Below, piece after piece: positions 49,095 through 58,103 of a stretch of DNA of 64,000 bases. A program made the translations under genes and the position numbers. The DNA comes from Haloactinomyces albus (GTDB lineage: Bacteria; Actinomycetota; Actinomycetes; Mycobacteriales; Pseudonocardiaceae): contig NZ_JAVDXW010000001.1 of assembly GCF_031458135.1 (NCBI RefSeq), forward strand, positions 620,001 to 684,000, written 5' to 3'. The notes under the pieces are model-generated. The model worked only from the letters and a program-made list of their open reading frames with translations, ran no database searches and was not told where the DNA came from. The stretch's first letter is position 1, and every line of letters starts with the position of its first letter.

Positions 49095-49165
49095 ATCCCT
49101 CCCCCTGACTTCAGGCGAGTGGTTCCCGAGTGGGTTTTTCACTCGAGCCCCGGGAACCGGCCGTC

Positions 49166-50479
49166 TCAGGCGATGATGCGGATGGGATCTTCCAGCAGCC
49201 CGGTGAGCTGCTGGAGGAACACCGCACCGACGGCACCGTCGACGGCGCGGTGGTCGGCCGACAGCGTCACCCGCAGCATCTTGCGGGCGACGAACTCGCC
49301 GTCACGCACCTGCACCTCGTCCTTCGTCTCGCCGACCGCGAGGATGCCTGCTTCCGGCGGGTTGATGACCGCGGTGAACTCCTCGATGCCGAACATGCCC
49401 AGGTTCGACACGCTGAACGTGCTGCCCGTCATCTCGTCCGGCTTGAGCTTGCCCGCACGAGCCCGCTCGGCTTTCTCGCGGCCCTCGGCGGCGATCTCCG
49501 AGACGCTCTTGCGGTCGGTGTCGGGAATCACCGGCACCACGAGTCCCGAGTCGATCGCCACCGCGACCCCGAGATGGACCCGCTTGTGCTGCAGCAACTT
49601 GTCCCCGGCGAAGGAGACGTTGAGCGAGGGATTGGCCCGCAACGCGGTCGCCACCGCCTTGACCACCAGGTCATTGAGGCTGACCTTCGGGCCACCCGCG
49701 GCCTGCAGACGCTCGTTGAGGTCGGCCCGGAACGCCACGAGGTCGGTCACGTCGACCGCACTGGTGAGATAGAAGTGCGGGGCCTGCTGCTTGCTCTCGG
49801 TCAGGCGCCGGGCGGTCACCTTGCGGATGTTGCCCAGCGGGATCTCCTCGACGTCGTCGCCGGTGGCTGCCGACGACGCGGCGGGGGCTCCGGAGGCGGG
49901 GGATTCCGCGCTCGGGGCGGAGGCCTGCGCAGCCGGTGCCGCGGGCTGTTCGACCGCGGCGGCATCGATGTCGGCGCGGATGATCCGGCCGTTCGGACCG
50001 CTGCCCGTCACATTCGTGAGATCGACGCCCCGATCCTTGGCGACCGCCTTGGCCAGCGGCGACGCCTTCGGCCTCGCGGTGTCGCCGGAGTTCGTCCCGG
50101 CGGCCTTCTGCGCGGCGGCCTCTTGTCCGGCGGATGGCGCAGCCGGGGCAGCGGCTTGCTCCTGCTGCCCGCTTTCCGGCTGAGCCGGCTGGGCCTGCTG
50201 AGCGGAGCCGTTCCCGGCGGGCTCGGCGGCGGCTGCCGAACCGGACCCGTCCCCCATCAGGCCGATGGGGGTGCCGATCGGCGCCGTCTGCCCCTCGCCG
50301 ATGAGGATCTTCTCCAGAACGCCCTCGTCGTAGGCTTCCATTTCCATGATGGCCTTGTCGGTCTCGATCTCGGCCACCACGTCACCGCGGTTGATGTGCT
50401 CGCCGACCTGCTTGCGCCAGCTCGCGATCACGCCTTCCTCCATCGTGTCGGACAGGCGCGGCATGTGGATCTCGGTCAT
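49166..50479 (-). CDS. Dihydrolipoamide acetyltransferase (E2) of a 2-oxoacid dehydrogenase complex
   Basis: The 437-residue E2 core protein has a lipoyl domain with K42 in ETDKAIMEMEAY (residues 1-76), an alanine-proline-glutamine linker, a peripheral subunit binding domain (ASPLAKAVAKDRGVDLTNVT, GPNGRII) and a catalytic acyltransferase domain ending with H410 and D414 in SADHRAVDGAVGA. It transfers an acetyl group from the lipoyl arm to CoA. One lipoyl domain is normal for this type. It is the last gene of the operon, 23 bases after E1 beta. Confidence 0.93.
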   Translation of the reverse strand: MTEIHMPRLSDTMEEGVIASWRKQVGEHINRGDVVAEIETDKAIMEMEAYDEGVLEKILIGEGQTAPIGTPIGLMGDGSGSAAAAEPAGNGSAQQAQPAQPESGQQEQAAAPAAPSAGQEAAAQKAAGTNSGDTARPKASPLAKAVAKDRGVDLTNVTGSGPNGRIIRADIDAAAVEQPAAPAAQASAPSAESPASGAPAASSAATGDDVEEIPLGNIRKVTARRLTESKQQAPHFYLTSAVDVTDLVAFRADLNERLQAAGGPKVSLNDLVVKAVATALRANPSLNVSFAGDKLLQHKRVHLGVAVAIDSGLVVPVIPDTDRKSVSEIAAEGREKAERARAGKLKPDEMTGSTFSVSNLGMFGIEEFTAVINPPEAGILAVGETKDEVQVRDGEFVARKMLRVTLSADHRAVDGAVGAVFLQQLTGLLEDPIRIIA

Positions 50480-50502
50480 GGTCTTCCTTCGGGAATCTCA
50501 GC

Positions 50503-51498
50503 TCACCGGCGGCGGCCGACGGCGTCCAAGGTTTCGTGCACGGCAGTGGTCAGGGATTCGGCCGAGGGCAGTGCGGCTCGCTCCAACGGCTTGGCGTAGG
50601 GCAACGGCACCTCGGCCGCGGCCACGCGGCGCACCGGAGCGTCGAGGGAGTCGAAAGCACCATCCGAAATGGACGCCGCGATCTCGGCACCGATACCGTA
50701 GGTCAGCCAGTCGTCCTCGGCGATGACGGCACAGTTCGTCCTGCGTACGGACTCCACGAGGGTCTCACGATCCAGTGGGCGCAGACTCCGCAGATCCACC
50801 ACCTCGGCGGAAATGCCCTCTTCCTCCTGCAGCTTCTCGGCCACCTGGTGAGCAACCGTGGCCATGCGGGAGTAGCCGATGATGGTGATGTCACTGCCCG
50901 GCCTGGTCACCGCTGCCTTGCCGATCTCGGCCGGTTCGGCAGTGTCGGGCACCTCGCCCTTGGTGTTGTAGAGGGCGAGATTCTCCAGAAACAGCACCGG
51001 GTCGTTGTCGGCGATCGAGGCCCGCAGCAATGCCTTGGCATCGGCGGGTGTGCTCGGTGCCACCACCTTCAACCCCGGAACGAACGCGTAATACAGCTCG
51101 ATGTTCTGCGAATGGGTGGCGCCGAGCTGCTGACCGCCACCGCCGGGAGTGCGCATGACCATCGGCACGCTGCACTGACCGCCGAACATGCCGTAGATCT
51201 TGGCCGCGTGGTTGACGATCTGATCCAGTGCGATCAGCGAGAAGTTGATCGTCATGAGCTCGGCGACCGGGCGCAGGCCCTGCATCGCCGCGCCGACCGC
51301 CGCGCCGATGAAGCCCTCTTCGGCGATGGGAGTATCGCGTACTCGCTTCTCCCCGAACTCGTCGAGCAATCCCGCGGTGATCTTGTAGGAGCCCTCGAAG
51401 ACCCCGATCTCCTCGCCGATGAGGAAAACATCCTCGTCGGCGAGCATTTCCTCGCGCAGTGTGTCGTGCAGCGCTTGCCGGTAGGTGATGACGGCCAA
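50503..51498 (-). CDS. 2-oxoacid dehydrogenase E1 component, beta subunit
   Basis: The 331-residue protein is the beta half of the thiamine-diphosphate E1 enzyme. It shows ITYRQALHDTLREEMLADED, EEGFIGAAVGAAMQGLRPVA, RTPGGGGQQLGATHSQN, and the C-terminal transketolase domain with EVVDLRSLRPLDRETLVESV. The start is TTG 51498 with AGGAG eight bases upstream. Similarity is to the pyruvate/acetoin group rather than branched-chain enzymes; which of these is the real substrate cannot be settled from sequence alone. Confidence 0.93.
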   Translation of the reverse strand: MAVITYRQALHDTLREEMLADEDVFLIGEEIGVFEGSYKITAGLLDEFGEKRVRDTPIAEEGFIGAAVGAAMQGLRPVAELMTINFSLIALDQIVNHAAKIYGMFGGQCSVPMVMRTPGGGGQQLGATHSQNIELYYAFVPGLKVVAPSTPADAKALLRASIADNDPVLFLENLALYNTKGEVPDTAEPAEIGKAAVTRPGSDITIIGYSRMATVAHQVAEKLQEEEGISAEVVDLRSLRPLDRETLVESVRRTNCAVIAEDDWLTYGIGAEIAASISDGAFDSLDAPVRRVAAAEVPLPYAKPLERAALPSAESLTTAVHETLDAVGRRR

Positions 51499-51588
51499 GG
51501 GTGTTTCTCCTGGAAGTACATCGTGAGCGGCGTGGCCGTTCGACGGCCGTGGCCGCTCACGAACCGTGGTGGGTGGTCGCCTGCGGAC

Positions 51589-52707
51589 TCAGAACACCGG
51601 GTCGGCGGGCAACCGTCGGGAGTCGTTGGCCACAGGAGTGGCATAGGTGTAGTCGAACAGCGTCGACACGTCCGGGTGCGGGCTGTCGTCGGCGAAGGCC
51701 ACCGCCGCGTCCGCGTCCGCCTGCGCCTGGCGCTCGATCTCCGCGGCACCGTCCTCGTCGAGCACGCCGGAGTCGATCAGCTGAGCGCGGAAGGCCACCA
51801 CCGGATCGGCGGCACGGGCGGCCTCCACGGATTCCTGGCTGCGGTACTTGCCCGGGTCCACGACCGAGTGCCCCTTGAGCCGGTGGCTGACGGTCTCCAG
51901 CATCGCGGGCTCTCCGGTCTCGCGCGCGTGCTCGACCAGGCGGCAAGCGGCCTCGTTCACGGCCACGACATCGTTGCCGTCCACCCGCTCACCGTGCATG
52001 CGATAGCCCACCGCGCGCTTGTACAGCTCGGACTCCGCCGAGGACTTGTCCACCGTGGTGCCCATCCCGAGGTAGTTGTTGACCACGACGAAGACCACGG
52101 GCAGGTTCCACAGCGCCGCGATGTTCAGCGACTCGTGGAACGCACCGATGTTGGTGGTGCCGTCGCCCATCTGGCACATGACGACCTGATCGCCACCCCG
52201 GTAGTCGATGGCCAGCGCAGCACCGGTGGCCAGCGGGACCTGCCCGCCGACGATGCCGTAGCCGCCGAGCAGCCCGGACTCCACGTCGAACATGTGCATC
52301 GAGCCGCCCCACCCCTTGGAGGTGCCGGTGGTACGCCCGTACAGCTCGGCCATCACCCGGCCGGGTTCGATCCCCTTGGCGATCGCGTACCCGTGTTCAC
52401 GGTAGTTGGTGAACAGGTAGTCGTTTCGGCGCAGGGCACTCATCAGGCCGACCACGGTGGCTTCCTCACCGAGGTTGAGGTGGCAGTAGCCACCGATCTT
52501 GGCCTGCGTGTAGCCCTGAGCGGCACGCTCCTCGAAGCGGCGAATGAGCGTCATCTGGCGGAAGTAGTCGCGCAGCGTCTCGGGCGACTCGTCGCTGAAC
52601 ACGTTCTGCGCGTCATGCTGCACGCGCTTTCCGCTCGTGCGCGTGCCGTTACGACGAGACTTGGTCCCACCGGAGGCGGGCTTGTTGCGGGTAGCCGTCT
52701 CAGCCAT
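51589..52707 (-). CDS. 2-oxoacid dehydrogenase E1 component, alpha subunit
   Basis: The 372-residue E1 alpha binds thiamine diphosphate through QMGDGTTNIGAFHESLNIAA and the closing NN of VVFVVVNNYLGMGTTVDKSS. LIRRFEERAAQGYTQAKIGG and YRSQESVEAA, with the typical phosphorylation-loop-like region, place it with PdhA/AcoA proteins. The N-terminal 40 residues are basic and disordered (NKPASGGTKSRRNGTRTSGK). ATG 52707 is used; GTG 52710 precedes it directly. It follows the E3 gene, so the operon order is E3, E1 alpha, E1 beta, E2. Confidence 0.93.
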   Translation of the reverse strand: MAETATRNKPASGGTKSRRNGTRTSGKRVQHDAQNVFSDESPETLRDYFRQMTLIRRFEERAAQGYTQAKIGGYCHLNLGEEATVVGLMSALRRNDYLFTNYREHGYAIAKGIEPGRVMAELYGRTTGTSKGWGGSMHMFDVESGLLGGYGIVGGQVPLATGAALAIDYRGGDQVVMCQMGDGTTNIGAFHESLNIAALWNLPVVFVVVNNYLGMGTTVDKSSAESELYKRAVGYRMHGERVDGNDVVAVNEAACRLVEHARETGEPAMLETVSHRLKGHSVVDPGKYRSQESVEAARAADPVVAFRAQLIDSGVLDEDGAAEIERQAQADADAAVAFADDSPHPDVSTLFDYTYATPVANDSRRLPADPVF

Positions 52708-52793
52708 CACGGATCCCTCTTTTCCGAAGCTTGATATCGGTGAAGTGCGAGCACTTGCTCGGGCGTGGTCGGCGCCGCCACGGCGGCGTCGGT

Positions 52794-54260
52794 TTACCGC
52801 CGCCGTGGCGGCGCGGTGTGGACGGGTAGCCCCAGGGCGGACATCGCCGCCTCCATGCCGACCTCGCCGAGGGTCGGATGGGCATGGATGGTCTCGGCGA
52901 GTTCGTCGAGGGTCGCCTCCAGCGTGATCGCCAGTGCGCCTTCGGTGATCAGATCGCTGGCCGAGGGACCGATGATGTGCACACCGAGTACCTCGCCGTA
53001 CTGCTTGCCTGCCACGATCTTCATGAAGCCCTCGGTGTCGCCGTAGGTCTTCGAGCGACCGAGCGCGGCGAACGGGAACTTCGCGGTGACGATCTCGTGG
53101 CCGAGTTCGACGGCCTGGGCTTCGGTGAGCCCGACACTGGCGACTTCCGGATGGGTGAACGTCGCGGCGGGCACGGCGGTGTAGTCGATGCGGGTGTGCT
53201 CGTTGCCCGCGATCACCTCGGCGGCCGTGATGCCCTGATGCGAGGCCACATGCGCCAGCAGCGCCTTGCCGGTGACGTCGCCGATCGCGTACACGTGCTC
53301 GACATTGGTGCGCAACTGATCGTCGACCTGCACGAAACCGCGGTCGTCGGTGGCGACACCGGCGGTGTCGAGATCCAGTGCGGCCGTGTTGGGCTTGCGA
53401 CCGACGCCGACGAGCACCACGTCCACGTCGACTTCCTGTGCCTTGGCCCCCTCGACGGTGACCCGGAGCCCGGTCGACGTGCCGCTTTCGATCTTGGACA
53501 CGGTGGATTCGGTGAGTACCGAGATACCGCTCTTGCGCAGTGACTTGCCCAGTTCCTTGCCGATCTCGGCGTCCTCGGCGGGCACCAGGCTCGGCATCAT
53601 CTCGACGATCGTGACCTCACTGCCGAGAGTGGCGAACAGGCTCGCCCATTCCGCGCCGACCGCGCTCCCACCGACGACGGCGATGCGGTCGGGTACCTCG
53701 GTGAGGCCGAAAGCACCGTCCGAGGTGATCACGCCGGGCAGGTCAGCGCCGGGCAGGGGCAACTGCACCGGGACAGAGCCGGTGGCGATGAGCACATCGC
53801 GGGCACGGACCTGTTCGATCGGTTCGGACCCGGCCGGAGCGGCGGCGTAGCGGGGTCCTCCCGTGCCGAGTTCGGACTCACCGGTCGCGTAGACGTCCAC
53901 CGTGGTCGGGCTCGTGAACCGTGCGTGGCCGTCGACGACGGTCACACCGTTGGCCTTGAGAAGTCCCGCGACCCCGTCGGTGAGGTTCTTGACGATGCCG
54001 TCCTTGCGGCGCGAAACCGCATCGTAGTCCAGCGTCACGTTCTCGGCGTGAACACCGAAGTCGGCGGCGTGCAGCACGGTCTCGTAGACCTCGGCCGAAC
54101 GCAGCATCGCCTTGGTGGGGATACAACCCCAGTTCAGGCAGACCCCGCCTGCCTTCTCCTTTTCCACCAGACCCACCGACAGGCCACGCTGGGCGGCCCG
54201 GATCGCGGCAACGTAGCCGCCGGGACCGCCACCCACCACGAGAAGATCGAATTCCTGCAC
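52794..54260 (-). CDS. lpd: Dihydrolipoamide dehydrogenase (E3)
   Basis: The 488-residue flavoprotein reoxidises the lipoyl arm of the E2 component with NAD+. FAD motif FDLLVVGGGPGGYVAAIRAA, redox pair C41 and C46 in GGVCLNWGCIPTKAML, NAD motif IAVVGGSAVGAEWASLFATL and the C-terminal HAHPTLGE active-site region are all intact. GTG 54260 lies nine bases after AGGAG; the frame is open further upstream but without similarity. It is the first gene of the complex and opens the operon. Confidence 0.95.
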   Translation of the reverse strand: MQEFDLLVVGGGPGGYVAAIRAAQRGLSVGLVEKEKAGGVCLNWGCIPTKAMLRSAEVYETVLHAADFGVHAENVTLDYDAVSRRKDGIVKNLTDGVAGLLKANGVTVVDGHARFTSPTTVDVYATGESELGTGGPRYAAAPAGSEPIEQVRARDVLIATGSVPVQLPLPGADLPGVITSDGAFGLTEVPDRIAVVGGSAVGAEWASLFATLGSEVTIVEMMPSLVPAEDAEIGKELGKSLRKSGISVLTESTVSKIESGTSTGLRVTVEGAKAQEVDVDVVLVGVGRKPNTAALDLDTAGVATDDRGFVQVDDQLRTNVEHVYAIGDVTGKALLAHVASHQGITAAEVIAGNEHTRIDYTAVPAATFTHPEVASVGLTEAQAVELGHEIVTAKFPFAALGRSKTYGDTEGFMKIVAGKQYGEVLGVHIIGPSASDLITEGALAITLEATLDELAETIHAHPTLGEVGMEAAMSALGLPVHTAPPRRR

Positions 54261-54567
54261 TTCGCTGTGCTCCTTTGTCTGCACGCGTCGGTCGTGACCG
54301 TCGAACAATCTCACCGAGAGTGTCGTGACCACGGACACTTTCGCGCCATGCTCGGCCGCCCAGACTTGAGGGCCGACTACTGTGCATCCCGCACAGCGAG
54401 AGCCATATCGAACACTCACCGCGCACAGTGAAACACATTTGGTCACAACAGACGTGCGCGCAACGCACAACACAGGAGAAATCACGAAGGACCGGCAGGA
54501 GCATCAATTTCTTGACATTTTCGCTCGCCAGGTAGTTGACAAACTTACACCAGCAAGGTAGCCGGAA
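54261..54567. promoter_or_regulatory. Promoter region of the dehydrogenase operon
   Basis: These 307 bases hold no gene. CTGTGC-ATCCC-GCACAG (54380-54396) is a perfect 6-5-6 inverted repeat, and GCGCACAG recurs nearby. Two TGTCAA elements on the minus strand lie about 20 bases apart near 54513-54541. They could bind the PucR/CdaR-type regulator whose gene ends just upstream, but this is inference. Confidence 0.4.
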
Positions 54568-55815
54568 TCACTTCGGCTCGTCGCCGCGGAGTCGAAGCGC
54601 CGACAAGGCAAGTGACAACGCAACGTAAGCATCTCGCCCGTACAACGGGCGCCCGATCAGGGTAGTGATCCGATGCAGACGGTTGAGCACCGTATTGCGG
54701 TGGCAGTGCAGGCGAACCGCAGCGTTGGCAGTCGAGCAGTTCTCCTCCAGCCAGGCGGTGAGGGTGTCCAGCAGCATGTCGCGCTCCTTGGCCGGAAGCG
54801 CGAGCACCGCACCGAGCTGGGAATCCAGCAGCCGCTGCGCCAGATCAGGCGACTGCACCAGCAGCGCCTCCGGATAGCGCTGCTCCAACGACACCAGCTC
54901 CGTCGCTCCGTGCGGCGCCGTACCCAAGGTCGTCAATGCGAGCTGGTGGGCCAGGCCGATTTCGGCCAGCCCCCGCACGGCGGGCGAGGAGGCCACCCGG
55001 CCCCGCGCGAGCTGCCGGAGCGTGCCGAGAGCCGTCTCCTCGTCGTGCTGTTCCAGCGCAACCAGACCGACCAGGGTGTCGGCCCGGACCTGCCACACCG
55101 AACGGATGTGCAGAGCGCTCAACGCCGCCTGCTGACCGCGCAGCGCGAAACTGCCGTCGGATTTCATTTCCGCCACGACGGCGAGATACCGGCCACCGGT
55201 GGGCAGGTCGAGTTCCTTGGCGGTGCGCTGAGCGAAGGCGGTATCCCTGGCACGTCCACTCAGCAGATCCTCCACCAGTGCATGACGCCGCTGGTCATCG
55301 CGGCGCAACTGTTCCAACTCGGTGTTGCGGTAGGAGGTCGACAGTGTCGAGGACAGACCGTCGATCACCGTCCACATCGAGGTGGCCACTCCCAGTACGG
55401 CATCCGGATCGACCCCGTCGGCATGGGCCTGCTCGACCAGCGCTTCCCAGACGATGCGGCCACCGAGACGGAAGGTTCGCAGCATCACTTCCAGCGGCAC
55501 ACCCTGCTCGGCGCGGCGCCTGCCGATGGACGCCGCCACGCTGTCACCGTCCGGTCCGGCCACGGTTCCGCTCAGGATCTGCAGAATCCGGCCGAGGTAG
55601 TGCTCACATCCCTTCCAGAGGTCCTCACGCGGCACCGGACTGTAGTCCGTCCATTCCGGGTTGTCGGTGAAAATGGCCGCCATCAGCCGCTGCGCCAGCA
55701 TCGGGACATCGCCGAGCCGTGCGCTGGCCAGCGAGTGCGTGATTTCCTCGGCGTCGCTGCCGGGAGCGACGCCGAAGAGGTTGCCGGGGGCCGGCTCGGA
55801 CGGATCTGCTGCCAC
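54568..55815 (-). CDS. PucR/CdaR-type helix-turn-helix regulator
   Basis: From GTG 55815 the product has 415 residues; the true start is uncertain because the frame is open upstream and no clear ribosome site stands out. The C-terminal HTH_30 (PucR) domain reads MLLDTLTAWLEENCSTANAA, VRLHCHRNTVLNRLHRITTL. The middle resembles the CdaR GGDEF-like region and the start a RsbR-like helical domain (RLMAAIFTDNPEWTDYSPVP). It lies upstream of the dehydrogenase operon on the same strand and probably regulates it. Confidence 0.88.
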   Translation of the reverse strand: MAADPSEPAPGNLFGVAPGSDAEEITHSLASARLGDVPMLAQRLMAAIFTDNPEWTDYSPVPREDLWKGCEHYLGRILQILSGTVAGPDGDSVAASIGRRRAEQGVPLEVMLRTFRLGGRIVWEALVEQAHADGVDPDAVLGVATSMWTVIDGLSSTLSTSYRNTELEQLRRDDQRRHALVEDLLSGRARDTAFAQRTAKELDLPTGGRYLAVVAEMKSDGSFALRGQQAALSALHIRSVWQVRADTLVGLVALEQHDEETALGTLRQLARGRVASSPAVRGLAEIGLAHQLALTTLGTAPHGATELVSLEQRYPEALLVQSPDLAQRLLDSQLGAVLALPAKERDMLLDTLTAWLEENCSTANAAVRLHCHRNTVLNRLHRITTLIGRPLYGRDAYVALSLALSALRLRGDEPK

Positions 55816-56025
55816 GTCCTCCGACGATACCGATGACGCAGGCAGCAACGGCGTGTCAGTGCGCTGCCATCCCACGAATCCGCGCCTACGGCGCTGTGCT
55901 GATCCGCAACCGGCGACGCAACGATCGGCGTTGTAACGTTTCCCGCTCCCACCGCGAAGCACAGGATGCCGGGCACGTCGTGCGACCGGCATTCCCACCC
56001 ACCCGGAACACGCGGAGGTACAGCC

Positions 56026-56172
56026 ATGCACAGCAGCAGCCGCCACACACTTGTGTCGGTGGTAGCAACGGTCACGATGGTCGTCATGACCGTCCTGCTG
56101 GCAGCATGGTTTCCTGCCCAACCCGGTCCGCCTCCCGGGGACGCGATCATTGCCGTGACCCCTGCTCGCTGA
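56026..56172 (+). CDS. Small single-pass membrane protein
   Basis: From ATG 56026, with GGAGG seven bases upstream, the 48-residue product has one hydrophobic helix (HTLVSVVATVTMVVMTVLLA) and a proline-rich tail (FPAQPGPPPGDAIIAVTPAR). The excellent ribosome site supports translation. It lies between the divergent PucR gene and the convergent LigD-type gene. No family is recognised. Confidence 0.6.
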   Translation: MHSSSRHTLVSVVATVTMVVMTVLLAAWFPAQPGPPPGDAIIAVTPAR

Positions 56173-56232
56173 CGGCTCACGAGCCACGGATCGGGGACAC
56201 GGGCACCGGGAGACGGCTCACCGGACAGCGGT

Positions 56233-57117
56233 TCACCGTGGCACGGCGGCTTCGTGGATCTCCGCCCACGGATCGTGCTTGCGCCGAAGCCTGCGCGCCA
56301 TGTTCGCGAGTCCGTAACCGCCGGGGGTTACCCGCGTGAGTTCGCCGGGTTCGAGCGGTGTCGCGGCGGGCGCGCCGGAGCGGGCACGCAGGGAGTACGG
56401 CGCGATCATCGTCTGGGCATAGGCGTTGCGGTTGATATCCAGGAATATCCGGTCGCCGCGCTTGTTCTTGCGTTGTTCGGTGGTGAGCCGCTCCGGGTCC
56501 TCCCGGACTGCCTCCTCGGCGATGTCATCGGCCCAGCCACGAACCCGGTCGAAGTCCGCCTCCGCAGCCAGCGGAGCCACGACGTGGAATCCCTTACCTC
56601 CGGTAGCCTGCACATGCGGTGCGAGCCCTGCCCGCCCGAAGCGGTGACACAGGTCCCGTACCACCGACCGCAGTTCGGTGGTACGAACCCCCTGGGGCGG
56701 ATCGATGTCGAGCACGATCAGATCCGGCCGCTCCAAGGAACCCGCAGTGGACAGCATCATGTGGAATTCCAGACACGCCTGGTTGGCCAGATACAGCAGC
56801 GTCGCCGCATCATCGGCGATCACGTGATGCACCGGCCCTCCGCTACCGCGCTGGGGCACCTCCTCGATCCGGATCCAGTCCGGCAGATGGCCGGAAGCCT
56901 CCTTCTGGAAGAACCCCTCCCCTGCCAGACCATCCGGAAAACGACGCAACGTGAGCGGCCTGGCCCGCAGGTGCGGGACCATGACCCCGGCCACCGATCG
57001 GTAGTAGGCCACCACATCGCGTTTGCCGTAGGAATCGTCCGGATACAGGACCTTGTCCGGGCGGGACACCTCGATGTGCCCGCCATCGACCTCGAATCGC
57101 TCGCTGCTCGCGCTCAC
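56233..57117 (-). CDS. Stand-alone LigD-type polymerase (primase-like) domain protein
   Basis: The 294-residue protein matches the polymerase domain of bacterial NHEJ ligase LigD: RPDKVLYPDDSYGKRDVVAY, YLANQACLEFHMMLSTAGSL and the catalytic DID in LIVLDIDPPQGVRTTELRSV, ending in the TPLEPGELTRVTPGGYGLAN region. It extends DNA with a preference for ribonucleotides at breaks. Only the polymerase part is present; no ligase, nuclease or Ku gene is adjacent. GTG 57117 follows GAGAGG four bases upstream; another GTG lies at 57135. Confidence 0.92.
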   Translation of the reverse strand: MSASSERFEVDGGHIEVSRPDKVLYPDDSYGKRDVVAYYRSVAGVMVPHLRARPLTLRRFPDGLAGEGFFQKEASGHLPDWIRIEEVPQRGSGGPVHHVIADDAATLLYLANQACLEFHMMLSTAGSLERPDLIVLDIDPPQGVRTTELRSVVRDLCHRFGRAGLAPHVQATGGKGFHVVAPLAAEADFDRVRGWADDIAEEAVREDPERLTTEQRKNKRGDRIFLDINRNAYAQTMIAPYSLRARSGAPAATPLEPGELTRVTPGGYGLANMARRLRRKHDPWAEIHEAAVPR

Positions 57118-57208
57118 CGTGCCTCTCCCGTTCACCGCAGCTCGGGCATTCGAAAGTTGTCAAAGTCACGCCCGACCCGGTAAGAGAGCGGCGGATCCGG
57201 CTGCACCA

Positions 57209-57232
57209 TGGATGGCGGGTACCCGCCATCCA
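57209..57232. promoter_or_regulatory. Perfect 24-base palindrome
   Basis: TGGATGGCGGGT followed directly by its exact reverse complement is centred between 57220 and 57221, in the divergent gap between the LigD-type gene and the DsbA-like gene. With no loop it is a poor terminator and more likely a regulator site. Confidence 0.6.
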
Positions 57233-57365
57233 CACCAGTCAATCGACACCGGGGTGATATCGACCACCCCAGCTGATTCCACGAATCGGTGAATGCGGGA
57301 TACTGACGACAACGCCCGTGCGTGAGTGGCACTCGCGCGAACCGACGCTGAAGGTGCACAGGCAG

Positions 57366-58103
57366 ATGCCGAAGAAAACCAACCCGGTGGCGCAACGAAG
57401 CGGCACGTCGACCAATATCATCCTGACGGCGATCGTGCTGATCGTCGCGGTGGTGGTCATCGGTGGAGTACTGCTTTTCAATCGTGGTGGGGAAAGTCAG
57501 GCGGGACCGGGAGAGGCGGTTCCGGCTTCGGTGCTGCACCCGAAGGGCAGCAACATGGTCTCCCAGGGCCCGAAGGGCGCCCCCACTCTCGTCGAGTTCG
57601 TCGATTACCAGTGCCCCTCCTGCTATAGCTACTACCAGAATATGACCAGCAAGATCGAGCAGGAGTACGAGGGCAAAATCAACTTCGTGGTCCGCAACTA
57701 CCCGCTGGACATGCACCAGTTGGCCGTTCCCGCTGCGAAGGCCGTCGAGGCAGCCGCGATGCAGGGCAAGTTCGAACAGATGTATCACAAGATGTTCGAC
57801 AACTACAACTCATGGGCCGCGGCACCGAGTGGCCAGCAGCTCAGCACGAACAAGCAGGCCGCCGTCCGGCAGTTCGAGACCTTCGCCAAGCAGATCGGGC
57901 TCGATGTCGCCAAGTTCCGTGCGGATATGAACTCGCAGGAAGTTGCCCAGCGCGTCGAGCAGGACCGCGCCGACGGCAGCAAGGCCGGGGTTCAGGGCAC
58001 TCCGACCTTCTACCTCAACGGCCGGAATTTCGAGCTTACCGGTAATACCGCTCAGGATCTCGACAACCTGCGGCAGAAGCTGGACGGAGCGCTCGCCAAA
58101 TGA
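57366..58103 (+). CDS. DsbA-like thioredoxin-fold protein, membrane-anchored
   Basis: The 245-residue protein has one N-terminal membrane helix (TNIILTAIVLIVAVVVIGGV, residues 16-38), so its domain lies outside the cytoplasm. The thioredoxin-fold oxidase part has C83-P-S-C86 in FVDYQCPSCYSYYQNM and the cis-proline GTPTFYLNGR. It introduces disulfides into exported proteins. ATG 57366 follows GAAGG. Its stop overlaps the VKOR gene, whose product reoxidises such proteins, so the two form one unit. Confidence 0.94.
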   Translation: MPKKTNPVAQRSGTSTNIILTAIVLIVAVVVIGGVLLFNRGGESQAGPGEAVPASVLHPKGSNMVSQGPKGAPTLVEFVDYQCPSCYSYYQNMTSKIEQEYEGKINFVVRNYPLDMHQLAVPAAKAVEAAAMQGKFEQMYHKMFDNYNSWAAAPSGQQLSTNKQAAVRQFETFAKQIGLDVAKFRADMNSQEVAQRVEQDRADGSKAGVQGTPTFYLNGRNFELTGNTAQDLDNLRQKLDGALAK

